From contig JAUYMU010000020.1 in assembly GCA_030698405.1 (NCBI GenBank), forward strand, positions 1-39,545: DNA of 39,545 bases, read 5' to 3'. Position 1 is the stretch's first letter. Every line of letters begins with the position of its first letter. The position numbers and the translations under genes are program-made. A model generated the notes under the pieces. It did not search any database, was not told the DNA's origin, and saw only the letters and a program-made list of their open reading frames with translations. Source of the DNA: Bacteroidota bacterium. Lineage in GTDB: Bacteria > Bacteroidota > Bacteroidia > Bacteroidales > Prolixibacteraceae. Of this stretch, positions 26,660 to 33,194 are shown one piece after another.

Positions 26660-27691
26660 TTATTTATTTACAAAAACCGGATAATTATCAATATCTCCTC
26701 TGACAAACCGTGCCATCAGCATAGCCTGGGCATACGGTAATAATCCAACCGGAATTGAAATTTGCAAATATGGATGCATTATTTCTTCCTGTTTGCGCTT
26801 TTGCCATGCGGTTAATACTTCTTTGCGCGTTTCATCAGTCATTAAAACTCCACCTGCTTCATTTCCTTTAAAACCGCGTTTATTGACTTGTTTCCGGTTA
26901 ATAAGTGATAATACGAGCCTGTCGGCCAGGTATGGGCGGAATTCTTCCATCATATCGAGCGCCAAACTTGAACGACCAGGCCGATCAGTATGAAAAAAAC
27001 CAACACATGGGTCGAGGCCAACGCTTTCCAATGCTGCCCTTACTTCATGCATCAGGAGCGTATAAACAAAAGATAGTAAAGCATTTACATTGTCTTTGGG
27101 CGGACGGCGATTTCTGCCCTTCATGAAAAAATCATCCTTTTGAGTAAGAATCAGTTGATCAAAGGTACCAAAATAACCCTGAGCTGCCTCACCTTCAACG
27201 CCACGTAAAACTTCAGCCGAAGATGTTCGCAGGACCTGCTTTTGCTTCAATGCCAGCAACTGAATGGCTGATTCCAATTCAGGCAGATTTTTACCTGAAT
27301 TTTGGTCACGAAACGAACGCTGCAAAACGGTTCGGCAATTGGCAAGTTTGCCGGCAACGAACAGTTTGGCCAGTTCAACAGATTGTTCAGCATCGTCGGC
27401 CATTCGGTATTGTTTGCGCCTCAACAATACATTTCCGGATACAGCTCCCTCAACCCTGCATAAAAAACGACCATGTTCGGTCAGGAAGCTAAGCGCAACA
27501 TTACGTTCGGCACATAAATGCATTAAAGCGGGACTTGCACCCATATAGCCAAAACATACAATGCCTTCGATATTGTGAATGGGCATCCTGAATTTTTCTT
27601 TTTCATCCAGCCGGATCACCACATTTTCACCATCTCTGGCCAGATACGATTCTGGCGTTGTCACATAAAGTGTATTCAATAGTTTTCTCAT
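26660..27691 (-). CDS. cas1: CRISPR-associated endonuclease Cas1 (type I-C)
   Basis: The 343-aa protein is the integrase subunit. The N-terminal domain (MRKLLNTLYVTTPESYLARDG, IEGIVCFGYMGASPALM) and the helical catalytic domain (NALLSFVYTLLMHEVRAALESVGLDP, GFFHTDRPGRSSLALDMMEEFRPYLAD) are complete. The latter contains the conserved Glu, His and Asp positions of Cas1. It starts 9 nt after the cas4 stop codon and ends 10 nt before cas2. Confidence 0.97.
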   Translation of the reverse strand: MRKLLNTLYVTTPESYLARDGENVVIRLDEKEKFRMPIHNIEGIVCFGYMGASPALMHLCAERNVALSFLTEHGRFLCRVEGAVSGNVLLRRKQYRMADDAEQSVELAKLFVAGKLANCRTVLQRSFRDQNSGKNLPELESAIQLLALKQKQVLRTSSAEVLRGVEGEAAQGYFGTFDQLILTQKDDFFMKGRNRRPPKDNVNALLSFVYTLLMHEVRAALESVGLDPCVGFFHTDRPGRSSLALDMMEEFRPYLADRLVLSLINRKQVNKRGFKGNEAGGVLMTDETRKEVLTAWQKRKQEEIMHPYLQISIPVGLLPYAQAMLMARFVRGDIDNYPVFVNK

Positions 27692-27700
27692 ATTAATTCA

Positions 27701-28420
27701 TTAAGTCAAATCCGGGCGCGACTTAAAGTCGCACTCGGAGTCTGTTTCAAGTGCATTTTTCAAATAATCGTTTACCTTGCGAGGGACACTAAAAGCCTTT
27801 GGGTTACAGATTTCAACCAATGAACACGCCTTGCAATGTGTTTTATAAATTGCCAAAGGGGTATTACCGGTTTCAAAAAGTTCGTGCATTCGTATGGCAT
27901 AAGCTTCAACCTTATTTCGGAGTTCCTGACTAAAAATAACCTCATGTCGGTGGCGGGTTTCTCCATAAAACAGATAGCCTTTGCCAATATTTAATTTAAA
28001 ATCAAGTTCCAAATTGTACATTTCTTCGAGGCAAATGGCCTGTGCACAAAGTTGTACCTCATCCCGCTCATCGGGTTTGGGCTTTCCGCGTTTATATTCA
28101 ACAGGTAACGGGCGCCAATTGCCCGGATAGCCTTCCATTCCAATCCCTTGCCCGACTTCCGACCGGATAAACTCTACCACATCGGCCACGCCATACAAAC
28201 CTAAGCGGTACGAAACCATTGAAACAGATCGCAGCGTAATGATATTTCCACGAACTTCGCATGCAAAAGGATCGTCAACCCGCTCGTGCATGTGGGTTCC
28301 CTCAACGGTGCGCATATTTTCGGCCCATTGCTGCTCGATGTGTATCAAAGCCCATTGCCGCTCACAAAAAGCAAAATGCTGAATGCCGGAGAGCATTAAA
28401 AGATCGTCGTCGGTGTACAT
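27701..28420 (-). CDS. cas4: CRISPR-associated exonuclease Cas4 with REP-encoded C-terminus
   Basis: The 239-aa protein trims and orients prespacers during adaptation. It carries the four iron-sulfur cysteines Cys19 (FAFCERQWA), Cys196, Cys199 and Cys205 (HCKACSLVEIC). The PD-(D/E)XK nuclease core contains PVEYKRGKPK and DEVQLCAQAICLEEMY. The last dozen residues (from about Ser228, SECDFKSRPDLT) are encoded by a REP palindrome at 27711-27739 and are not part of the usual Cas4 fold. The insertion therefore changed the C-terminus without harming the core. It is separated from cas7 upstream by 1.3 kb of inserted DNA, so it may need its own promoter or read-through. Confidence 0.94.
   Translation of the reverse strand: MYTDDDLLMLSGIQHFAFCERQWALIHIEQQWAENMRTVEGTHMHERVDDPFACEVRGNIITLRSVSMVSYRLGLYGVADVVEFIRSEVGQGIGMEGYPGNWRPLPVEYKRGKPKPDERDEVQLCAQAICLEEMYNLELDFKLNIGKGYLFYGETRHRHEVIFSQELRNKVEAYAIRMHELFETGNTPLAIYKTHCKACSLVEICNPKAFSVPRKVNDYLKNALETDSECDFKSRPDLT
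27711..27739. repeat. REP-like palindrome inside the 3' end of cas4
   Basis: Outer TCCGGGCGCGACTT and its partner AAGTCGCACTCGGA form an imperfect palindrome. It lies within the coding region and supplies codons of about residues 228-237 of Cas4, shortly before the stop. Confidence 0.85.
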
Positions 28421-28438
28421 TTTTTTTTGTGATTTGAT

Positions 28439-28446
28439 TACTTTTG
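28439..28446 (+). promoter_or_regulatory. Probable -7 box TACTTTTG for the hicB remnant
   Basis: TACTTTTG matches TAnnTTTG and lies 16 nt before the ATG at 28463. It faces away from cas4, whose start codon is at 28420. Confidence 0.4.
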
Positions 28447-28462
28447 CTTTAAATCAACTGAT

Positions 28463-28627
28463 ATGAAAGAGATCGTTTTTATAGTTGAAGAATCACAAGA
28501 CGGGGGCTATTTTGCCCGTGCTGTAAATCATTCCATTTTTACCCAGGGCGATACCATTCCGGAATTAAAATCGATGATTAGCGATGCTGTTCGCTGCCAT
28601 TTTGTTGAAGGCGAGATGCCTGCCTAA
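28463..28627 (+). pseudogene. Truncated HicB-type antitoxin gene
   Basis: The 54-aa frame reads MKEIVFIVEESQDGGYFARA, then SIFTQGDTIPELKSMISDAVRCHF, the N-terminal fold of a short HicB-family antitoxin. Full-length relatives continue for roughly 15 more residues, which are missing here. The frame stops at 28625-28627 and runs directly into a fragment of a HicA gene. It is on the opposite strand to the cas genes and lies in the 1.3-kb insertion between cas7 and cas4. Confidence 0.7.
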
Positions 28628-28734
28628 CCATTCCCAACCACGATCCTTTAAAAATAGGAACCCTAAATGCCATACTTACCGAAGTGGCACACCATTTAGG
28701 TGTTTCCAAACAGGAACTTATCGAGAGATTATAA
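28627..28734 (+). pseudogene. 3' fragment of a HicA-type toxin gene
   Basis: Without a start codon, this frame reads TIPNHDPLKIGTLNAILTEV, then AHHLGVSKQELIERL and a stop at 28732-28734. NHD-x-LKIGTL-x-x-IL is the C-terminal signature of HicA mRNA interferases. The N-terminal half with the catalytic His is gone. Together with the hicB fragment this indicates an internal deletion in a hicB-hicA operon. A half-REP begins one base after its stop. Confidence 0.65.
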
Positions 28735-28815
28735 AGTCCGGGCGCGACTTATAAGCAAGCAACCAGTCCGAGTACGACTTCAAGTCCGGGCGCGACTCAA
28801 AGTCGCACTCGGACT
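28735..28815. repeat. REP cluster downstream of the transposase gene
   Basis: Contains two half-elements (28735-28750 and 28765-28780) and one full palindrome (28783-28815, ends AGTCCGGGCG and its partner CTCGGACT). The full element ends 8 nt from the stop codon of the RAYT gene and may act as its transcript-end hairpin. Confidence 0.8.
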
Positions 28816-28823
28816 TATCCCCG

Positions 28824-29510
28824 TTAAAAAATCTTAAGCCCAAATTCCTGAATTTTGTTTCTGTTAATGAGATTTCCTTTTCTTACTCCAATGAAATCCG
28901 AATAGGAAGAAAACTCCCAATCTTCGGGTCTTTTAACCAAGCCATCTTTCACAGGATTGTACAGAATGTAATTGAAGCAAACATTCGGGTATTCAATATC
29001 AGGTTCATTAACTGTAAATTCTGTAATTCCCATGTTTGTAATCCAACCGGGAGACATTCCATCTATTTCAGTCAGACAAACAGCTTTTGTTTCGGAACGG
29101 AAAAGCGATCCGCTCCAATTTTGCTGTATATTAATAGCACGCGTGTAGGAAGCAAGCATAATTCCGATGGATTTATTGAAACTCATCCATTCATTATTCC
29201 GGGTTCGACTTTCCATTTTACTCCGGGCGCGACTTTGAGTCGCACTCGGAGTTTCAGCAATTGCCTCCAAACTACTCCGGGCGCGACTTTGAGTCGCACT
29301 CGGAGTAAGCTCAACCTCTAACTGGTTAACATGCACCATCAGGTGAAAATGGTTGGGCATTAAACACCAGGCCAGAATATCGGCAAATGGCAATACATGC
29401 TTATGAATTTTTCGAAGGAAAAAGAGATAATTTTCCCGTTCAACAAAAATCTTCCGCCGATTATTGCCTTGGTTATAAATGTGATACAAATGTCCAGAAT
29501 CGAATTGCAT
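28824..29510 (-). CDS. REP-associated tyrosine transposase (RAYT, Y1/HUH family)
   Basis: The 228-aa protein is a single-domain Y1 transposase of the IS200-like/REP-associated group. The HUH metal-binding motif is His54-Phe-His56 (CLMPNHFHLMVHV). The likely catalytic tyrosine is Tyr122 (ASYTRAIN). The C-terminal YILYNPVKDGLVKRPEDWEF and SSYSDF are typical of RAYTs. Residues 69-79 and 87-97 are the same 11-residue peptide, TPSATQSRARS, each encoded by an identical 33-bp REP palindrome inserted in frame. They lie in a variable loop between motif and tyrosine helix, so activity may survive. REP copies flank the gene on both sides, as is usual for RAYTs. It lies between cas7 and cas4, on the same strand. 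Confidence 0.88.
   Translation of the reverse strand: MQFDSGHLYHIYNQGNNRRKIFVERENYLFFLRKIHKHVLPFADILAWCLMPNHFHLMVHVNQLEVELTPSATQSRARSSLEAIAETPSATQSRARSKMESRTRNNEWMSFNKSIGIMLASYTRAINIQQNWSGSLFRSETKAVCLTEIDGMSPGWITNMGITEFTVNEPDIEYPNVCFNYILYNPVKDGLVKRPEDWEFSSYSDFIGVRKGNLINRNKIQEFGLKIF
29196..29211. repeat. Half-REP inside the RAYT gene
   Basis: ATTCCGGGTTCGACTT resembles the left arm of the full REP copies that follow (ACTCCGGGCGCGACTT). It encodes SRTRN, residues 101-105 of the transposase. Confidence 0.5.
29220..29252. repeat. Full REP palindrome inside the RAYT gene, copy 1
   Basis: A 33-bp palindrome beginning ACTCCGGGCGCGACTT on the plus strand. Read on the minus strand it encodes residues 87-97, TPSATQSRARS. 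Confidence 0.92.
29274..29306. repeat. Full REP palindrome inside the RAYT gene, copy 2
   Basis: Identical over 33 bp to the copy at 29220-29252 and in the same frame; encodes residues 69-79. The starts of the two copies are 54 bp (18 codons) apart, and the DNA between them is not repeated. Confidence 0.92.
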
Positions 29511-29549
29511 AAAGTGGGTTATTTGTGGTTGTATTTTCTATCCGAATCT

Positions 29550-29705
29550 ATTCCGAGTCCGACTTTGAGTCGGGCCCGGAATTACTGCATCTAGCTTATA
29601 TCAATTATTCTGAGCGCGACTTAAAACCAGATTTTGAATTGTTATTCGGCATATATTCCGAGCGCGACTTGGAGTCGCACCCGGAATAAAAAGTCGCATC
29701 CGGGA
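29550..29705. repeat. REP cluster between cas7 and the RAYT gene
   Basis: Holds full palindromes at 29550-29582 and 29655-29687 and half-elements at 29607-29622 and 29690-29705. Outer ends are ATTCCGAG and CCGGAAT, and cores contain GACTT-GAGTCG-like words. The cluster ends just beyond the cas7 stop codon and lies upstream of the RAYT start at 29510. The 199-nt region has no other gene. Confidence 0.85.
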
Positions 29706-29709
29706 AAAC

Positions 29710-30573
29710 TTACAGCATTTCAATTAACTCGACACCTTGAAGAATAGATTTTTCTATTATTACGGTATAATCACCCCATGAACGTGGCAGATCTGCATTT
29801 TTTGTAATCTGTACTTTATCGAATAGTTCTCCAGAACGTGCAGAACCTAAATGATTATTGTGTTTGAAAATAATCAGTTTCCTAGGGTTCATCTCACCAC
29901 GGGCAGCTGCACGATCATGTTCAAAAGCATTGAGTAATGCTTCCCACAATAAACTTAAATCTTCTTCTGAAAAACCTGATTTTTGAGCATCTACAGCCGA
30001 CACAAAACCATGCATTCTATAAAGCGCATAAGGAACAGTTGATTTGCGGCCAAAAGTGGAAGCATTTTCACGTTTTTCTTGGGCTTTGGCCTCCTTTTCG
30101 GTAGTTACAACACAACGAGTGATCGAGTGTTCTGCCTGATAAATACGGTCTTCAGAGCGAGAAAACGTAAATTGAACCGGTCCACGAACTGTCCCGGCAC
30201 CTTTTTCACCAACACTTAGAACAGCACCAAACGCTCGGATATCGAAATAATCTTTACAAAGGTTGACCTGTCTTTCTGGAATAGTACTTCCAGTTGTTTT
30301 ATCAATTAGAGGAGCAAGAATATTCCCCTGCTTTATGAATATATCAAACCCAGGTTCAGTAAGATATTTGCCATCAGCTCCTATTTTTAATTTTTTGAGT
30401 TGTATATAATTTCTTACTTTTCGTTTGATACAAACGTCAGTAATCAGACCTTCCTGATTTTCAGCATCAACTCTAGGCAGGTTTGCCTGATCCGGATCAC
30501 CATTTGGATTACCGTCTTTCACATCGAATAAAAACACAAAATCGTAACGATTTTTAATTGAATTGGTTGTCAT
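29710..30573 (-). CDS. cas7: Type I-C Cascade backbone protein Cas7 (Csd2)
   Basis: The 287-aa protein forms the filament along the crRNA. Family segments are NRYDFVFLFDVKDGNPNGDPD at the N-terminus, GLITDVCIKRKVRNYI, RAFGAVLSVGEKGAGTVRGPVQ, and QAEHSITRCVV. The final part contains NAFEHDRAAARGEM and RKLIIFKHNN. It starts 3 nt after cas8c, with AGAGGA upstream as ribosome binding site. A REP cluster begins 4 nt past its stop codon. Confidence 0.96.
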   Translation of the reverse strand: MTTNSIKNRYDFVFLFDVKDGNPNGDPDQANLPRVDAENQEGLITDVCIKRKVRNYIQLKKLKIGADGKYLTEPGFDIFIKQGNILAPLIDKTTGSTIPERQVNLCKDYFDIRAFGAVLSVGEKGAGTVRGPVQFTFSRSEDRIYQAEHSITRCVVTTEKEAKAQEKRENASTFGRKSTVPYALYRMHGFVSAVDAQKSGFSEEDLSLLWEALLNAFEHDRAAARGEMNPRKLIIFKHNNHLGSARSGELFDKVQITKNADLPRSWGDYTVIIEKSILQGVELIEML

Positions 30574-30576
30574 AAT

Positions 30577-30990
30577 TTAGTCCTCTTTAGTTTCTATTAT
30601 TGATTGTAATTCTTTGTTGGTTTTTGCATTATCGTAATCCTGTTGTTTCTGATGGTAATAGCCAAGCGCAAACTGCCCTTGCTCTTCAAGTGAGAAAAGA
30701 GCTGGAAAACCATTTAAAAAGCTACACAGTTCCTGTAATTGTCTATCAAGCAATACCGCTAGTCCCGGCTTTTCGTGTTTCAATTTCGAAATGTGATTCT
30801 GCGACAATTTCATAAGGCGTCCAAAAGCTGTAGCCGGATTTGTCGAAGCCGAAGTAAAAAAGCGTTCGCGTATTCCCGCATTAAGGTCTTTCCCTTGCGC
30901 AGCCCGTTGAATATTTTCCATTACTGCGAAAATTTTTCCGCAAACAATTGCCGGACTTTTGTCGTTCGGATCATTTTGTTCTTTAATCAT
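30577..30990 (-). CDS. cas11c: Probable Cas11c small subunit from an internal start in cas8c
   Basis: Met492 of Cas8c is preceded by AAAAGGAGGAACT (AGGAGGAACT at 30991-31000), a near-perfect Shine-Dalgarno sequence only 5 nt from the ATG. This is unusual in Bacteroidota, where such sites are weak. Translation from here gives 137 aa, mostly helical (begins MIKEQNDPNDKS). The size and position match the Cas11c that is known to be made from an internal start in type I-C cas8c genes. No separate small-subunit gene exists in the operon. Confidence 0.75.
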   Translation of the reverse strand: MIKEQNDPNDKSPAIVCGKIFAVMENIQRAAQGKDLNAGIRERFFTSASTNPATAFGRLMKLSQNHISKLKHEKPGLAVLLDRQLQELCSFLNGFPALFSLEEQGQFALGYYHQKQQDYDNAKTNKELQSIIETKED

Positions 30991-32463
30991 AGTTCCTCCT
31001 TTTAAATTATTTCTGTTTAAAACAAATCTTATTAATGCAGCCCGTTCTGGCGTTATTGTTTCTTTTGATTGTCCATCTTCTGAGTTTTCCACAAAACGGA
31101 TTCTTTTTAATACTGTCGTAAGAATCCATAAAGGTGGAACTGAATTTTTTAGTGCCGCATCCCATAATTGTGTAGCAATGCGGGAGTTTGTTGGGTCGTT
31201 GCTGGATTTTGTATTATGCCCAGCCTTAGCCAATGCATACAATGGAACATACCTTATATCACCATAGGCTCTTATTGCTATATCATGAAACCATTTCGCA
31301 ATATTTTTCCGGTAATCATCCAAACTAATCTCAATCCAATCGCGGATAGCAATTCGGGCAGCAGCGCCAGAAAGTGTGCAAGAATAAAACTGATTGGTTT
31401 TGATGTATTTTGCTCCATTTACTTTTGCATTTGCAACCGAATCAATCAAGTTTGTAACCTGACCAGCATCAGGATTATCAAGCAGATATATTTCATCTGT
31501 GGATTCTTCTTCTTTCGTCCAATAAATCATGCCTGTATCAGAACCGAAGTTTTTGCGGTTGGAATAGACAAATAAGCTTTTAGCCTTTCCTTTCTTATCT
31601 TCTAATAATTTTTCACTTCCATTGGCTAACAGCCAATTTAATCCTTCCACATAGTTTTTAGCACAATTTGTACAAACAGAAGAGTTATCGTTTCCTTTCA
31701 AATTATAGGATTCGAAAGCCTTTTCATTATACGAAACCAAAGCACAACCCGCAGATTGTCCATCTGGCACACGTTTGATCAGACCATGTGGTTTATCCAA
31801 TACCGGAAAATCTGACTTGCCGCAAACAGAGCAAAACTTCTTTTGGCCAACCAGTTGTTGTGTTTGTTCTTTTTCAAACCGCTCAATTATTGCTTCATAA
31901 ACATCTTGATGCTCATGCAGGCGTTGGTCTTTCACTCGAAAAGCAATATTCCCAGCCCTTTCTTTTTCCCCAACTTGTTTTTTAAATTCATTTACAGCCT
32001 TATACAACCCATTTGTCCTGTTACTATTATAAAAACAAATGACTGGCATTAGGATTTCAAGTTCTTTATAATCAAGAAGTTTATCACGAAACAAATGATG
32101 CTTTGACGATGTGGCTTTTATCAAATTGCCTAACCCTTTATGCTCAATACTGTAATTTTTAAATCTCATATTCAAAATACAATTAGGTTGATGTCGGATT
32201 CCAACTTTACGTTTTTCTAATTCATTCGCATCAATTTGTAATCCTGAATAATTCAACACTTCCTCAGCTTTATCAAGTAATAACCGGGCTTTCCCTTTTT
32301 TCGAATTTAATGCTTCTGCTTTTCTGCTTATCTTTTCAATAACTAAAAATGAATCGAATGAACCATCTTCTTTAATAACCAAATCAATTGAAATTGGCTC
32401 GTCCTTCAAAGCATCGTGTCCGGTTCTGATTCGCTTGCCAAATTCTGCTAATTCTTTAATCAT
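30577..32463 (-). CDS. cas8c: Type I-C Cascade large subunit Cas8c (Csd1)
   Basis: The 628-aa protein is the large subunit that recognises the PAM and recruits Cas3. Two CxxC pairs, Cys211/Cys214 (FCSVCGKSDFP) and Cys264/Cys267 (VCTNCAKNY), probably bind zinc. Other family segments are RIATQLWDAALKNSVPPLWIL and GRLMKLSQNHISKLKHEKPG. The start codon overlaps the cas5c stop in ATGA. The last 137 codons are likely also translated alone as Cas11c from an internal start at 30990. Confidence 0.95.
   Translation of the reverse strand: MIKELAEFGKRIRTGHDALKDEPISIDLVIKEDGSFDSFLVIEKISRKAEALNSKKGKARLLLDKAEEVLNYSGLQIDANELEKRKVGIRHQPNCILNMRFKNYSIEHKGLGNLIKATSSKHHLFRDKLLDYKELEILMPVICFYNSNRTNGLYKAVNEFKKQVGEKERAGNIAFRVKDQRLHEHQDVYEAIIERFEKEQTQQLVGQKKFCSVCGKSDFPVLDKPHGLIKRVPDGQSAGCALVSYNEKAFESYNLKGNDNSSVCTNCAKNYVEGLNWLLANGSEKLLEDKKGKAKSLFVYSNRKNFGSDTGMIYWTKEEESTDEIYLLDNPDAGQVTNLIDSVANAKVNGAKYIKTNQFYSCTLSGAAARIAIRDWIEISLDDYRKNIAKWFHDIAIRAYGDIRYVPLYALAKAGHNTKSSNDPTNSRIATQLWDAALKNSVPPLWILTTVLKRIRFVENSEDGQSKETITPERAALIRFVLNRNNLKGGTMIKEQNDPNDKSPAIVCGKIFAVMENIQRAAQGKDLNAGIRERFFTSASTNPATAFGRLMKLSQNHISKLKHEKPGLAVLLDRQLQELCSFLNGFPALFSLEEQGQFALGYYHQKQQDYDNAKTNKELQSIIETKED
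30991..31000 (-). promoter_or_regulatory. Internal Shine-Dalgarno sequence in cas8c
   Basis: AGGAGGAACT directly before the internal ATG at 30988-30990. It decides the start of the probable Cas11c. Confidence 0.75.
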
Positions 32464-33173
32464 CTGGCAGCCTCCTGTTCTTCGTTTTGGTTAAACCCAT
32501 AAATAGCAGAAGATATTTCGCTGTCCATATCTGGCTGTAAGTGCGACGAATGCATCATTTTTTCATTTTCAGCATTGGAACATTCAAGTATTCCATTATC
32601 AATTTTCACATCGTAAAAGAAGACAGGCGAGGGTTTGCCTTTCACATCGTAAAAGATATCGAACAGCATACTTCCAATAGGAATTATTTCCTGAATTGGT
32701 TGATCATTTCCATCTGGTTCAAGAAATTCGGCAGCAAACTCGCGTGTACCCAAAAAAGGCCGCCTCCAGCATTGGCCTTTCTTTACACGCCGCTTAAACA
32801 TTTCAGCATATTTCTTCACTGGATTTTTAGGATCAAATTCCTTCTGGAAAACAGAGGCTTCAATGATGTATGCCACATCTTTTAATATAATACTGTTGCG
32901 TTGCGCCCGTTTTTCTTCAATTATAATGGGCGTTTTGCCTTGTTTCGCGTTAATTTCATTTCGCTTTACTGAGAAAAATTTAACCGGATTAAGTACAATT
33001 ATCCGATGCACCCACCATTGAAATTCAGGCTTCCAAAGAATTGAATCAAGAACTCCTCTTGCCGCAGATGGTGTCATGCATGGGTAGGTCATTCGCTCAA
33101 CTTTTAAATCAGGACGGGTAAAACAAGCAAAGTCACCTGTTACTTTTACCCTAACAATTTCGTTGTCAATCAT
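32460..33173 (-). CDS. cas5c: Type I-C Cas5c (Cas5d), crRNA-processing subunit
   Basis: The 237-aa protein is the RAMP subunit that, in type I-C, cuts the precursor crRNA and holds its 5' handle; no cas6 is present or needed. Family segments are VKVTGDFACFTRPDLKVERM, YPCMTPSAARGVLDSILWKP, and IIVLNPVKFFSVKRNEI. Central residues include RKGQ-type basic stretches (RRVKKGQCWRRPFLGTREF). The stop codon overlaps the cas8c start by 4 nt, which suggests translational coupling. It starts 21 nt after cas3. Confidence 0.95.
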   Translation of the reverse strand: MIDNEIVRVKVTGDFACFTRPDLKVERMTYPCMTPSAARGVLDSILWKPEFQWWVHRIIVLNPVKFFSVKRNEINAKQGKTPIIIEEKRAQRNSIILKDVAYIIEASVFQKEFDPKNPVKKYAEMFKRRVKKGQCWRRPFLGTREFAAEFLEPDGNDQPIQEIIPIGSMLFDIFYDVKGKPSPVFFYDVKIDNGILECSNAENEKMMHSSHLQPDMDSEISSAIYGFNQNEEQEAAR

Positions 33174-33194
33174 ATATTTAGTGTTTATGGTTTA

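Noticed and set aside
29121-29321. Plus-strand 66-aa frame with TPGATLSRTRS repeats
   Set aside because: It is the opposite-strand reading of the REP copies inside the RAYT gene.
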